A stretch of 21,692 nucleotides of DNA from a virus: the IMG/VR virus record IMGVR_UViG_3300000597_000004, positions 1-21,692 of that record. One strand, 5' to 3'. Under the pieces are notes generated by a model, which did no database searches, was not told the origin of the DNA, and saw only the letters and a list, made by a program, of their open reading frames with translations. Numbering within the stretch: position 1 is the stretch's first letter; each line of letters opens with the position of its first letter. The position numbers and the translations under genes are program-made. Shown here piece by piece: positions 21,104 through 21,692 of the stretch.

Positions 21104-21546
21104 GGCACCTTCACCTTGATCCTTTCCGCAGGAGGACGATTTGCTTCGCTGATCAGCGCTAAATAAGTTTGCTCGTCAACCCAACCATGTTGGGGCAAAC
21201 CTTTGATGGCTTGAAATGCCTTAACAGTTTGTGTCGTTGTTACGCCCCAATAACCATCAAGCACAAGATTAGCACTAAGCATATTTAATAAACGCTGTAC
21301 TCCATAAGTAAAACCAGCACTCAGCACTGAAACTGCCGCATCGAGACGTAACGCTGGATCGAGCAAAGGAAACAAAGTATTTGCAAAAGCCTGCAAAGCT
21401 GCCGGTAATAATATCGGTTTTCCGGTAAGTTCGCTTGTTGTTGGAATAGCAGAAGCAATCGGCAAACCAGCAAGCAACCGTTGCTGTAGCTTATCCCATA
21501 TCACCAACAATTCTTGAATGATCTGGATGGTCTGAAGCTGATCCAT
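21100..21546 (-). CDS. Protein with C-terminal peptidoglycan-binding-like domain, head module
   Basis: A 148-residue protein. Residues 1-80 are helical and hydrophobic-amphipathic (IIQELLVIWDKLQQRLLAG, LQAFANTLFPLLDPALRLD) with no clear transmembrane stretch or signal peptide. Residues about 83-133 match the PG_binding_1 fold: VQRLLNMLSANLVLDGYWG, then TVKAFQAIKGLPQHGWVDE and TYLALI, with the usual D-G-x-W/F-G, F-Q and G-x-V/hydrophobic positions. There is no attached hydrolase. In phages this domain is normally in endolysins, and finding it alone between the portal end and the scaffold is unusual. It starts three bases after the preceding TAA, using GAGGT as a ribosome site. Confidence 0.7.
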   Translation of the reverse strand: MDQLQTIQIIQELLVIWDKLQQRLLAGLPIASAIPTTSELTGKPILLPAALQAFANTLFPLLDPALRLDAAVSVLSAGFTYGVQRLLNMLSANLVLDGYWGVTTTQTVKAFQAIKGLPQHGWVDEQTYLALISEANRPPAERIKVKVP

Positions 21547-21549
21547 AAC

Positions 21550-21692
21550 TTACCTCACACCTCTAAGCCGTGGCATCGCTCCAGGCATCTGGTCTTGATG
21601 AATCATGCCGGCTGGTCCTTGCCCGCCACGCGGCCCGCCGGTACGTGCACCCTGCCGTGGCGTCCCTGGCACTCCCGGTCCAGCTCCCCCCG
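21550..21692 (-). CDS. C-terminal tail of a probable portal protein (start outside window)
   Basis: The last 46 residues of a reading frame that continues past the right edge. The sequence is Gly/Pro/Arg-rich (GAGPGVPGTPRQGARTGGPR) and ends MPGAMPRLRGVR before TAA at 21550-21552. Such flexible Gly/Pro tails are common at the end of podovirus portal proteins, and a portal is expected a few genes before scaffold and capsid. Nothing in the visible part proves the identity, so the portal call rests on gene order. Confidence 0.45.
   Translation of the reverse strand, partial: GGAGPGVPGTPRQGARTGGPRGGQGPAGMIHQDQMPGAMPRLRGVR

Noticed and set aside
1-21692. tRNA genes, integrase or attachment site
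   Set aside because: No cloverleaf-like sequence, tyrosine or serine recombinase motifs or long direct repeats were recognised by eye; tRNAscan would settle the tRNA point.

Overview
The window looks like part of the genome of a tailed double-stranded DNA bacteriophage of the short-tailed (podovirus-like) type. The supporting evidence is an N4-gp56-type major capsid protein, a P22 gp4-like head-to-tail adaptor, a P22 gp10-like tail hub, a T7-like cassette of a gp13-type GNAT protein plus large internal virion proteins, and no tape-measure protein. I do not recognise a specific described phage. Four Sec-type signal peptides with AXA-like ends and a peptidoglycan-binding domain point to a bacterial, probably Gram-negative, host. 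There are no tRNA genes, CRISPR arrays, insertion sequences or integrase genes that I can see.

The window has two convergent transcription units. The left one (2-5250, + strand) is an early replication module: the C-terminal part of an SNF2-type helicase, a conserved small phage protein, a four-cysteine (probably zinc-binding) protein with a disordered tail, a small helix-turn-helix protein, and a 935-residue primase fused to a DUF927-like AAA+ helicase. These genes overlap or abut tightly. The right unit (5243-21692, - strand, read from right to left) is a late operon for the virion. In transcription order it holds: the Gly/Pro-rich C-terminal end of a probable portal protein; a peptidoglycan-binding-domain protein; a small protein; a roughly 100-base spacer with hairpins; the scaffold; the major capsid protein with an inserted Ig/FN3-like domain; a tandem pair of paralogous small proteins; three hypothetical proteins; the gp4-like adaptor; a tail protein with a signal peptide; a short secreted protein; the gp10-like hub; a tail-collar fibre with a signal peptide; another secreted protein; a small protein; the GNAT protein; two ejection-type proteins separated from it by a small gene; a divergent PurD-like ATP-grasp protein; and a small protein whose stop codon overlaps the stop of the primase-helicase.

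Most late genes are joined by 1-14 base stop/start overlaps (ATGA, GTGA, TTGA, TGATG, TAATG), so the module is probably translated as a coupled series from a few transcripts. The only sizeable gap in the window is the spacer ahead of the scaffold gene. No gene-free stretch exceeds 300 bases.

The most striking feature is that four of the five proteins around the tail hub (16135-11103) carry N-terminal Sec signal peptides, and the three larger ones contain an even number of cysteines in the mature part. The hub itself has no signal. This suggests that some virion or virion-associated proteins are exported to the host periplasm and disulfide-bonded before or apart from assembly, an arrangement I do not know as a described system. 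A second unusual item is the full-length but motif-eroded PurD homologue embedded in the morphogenesis operon.
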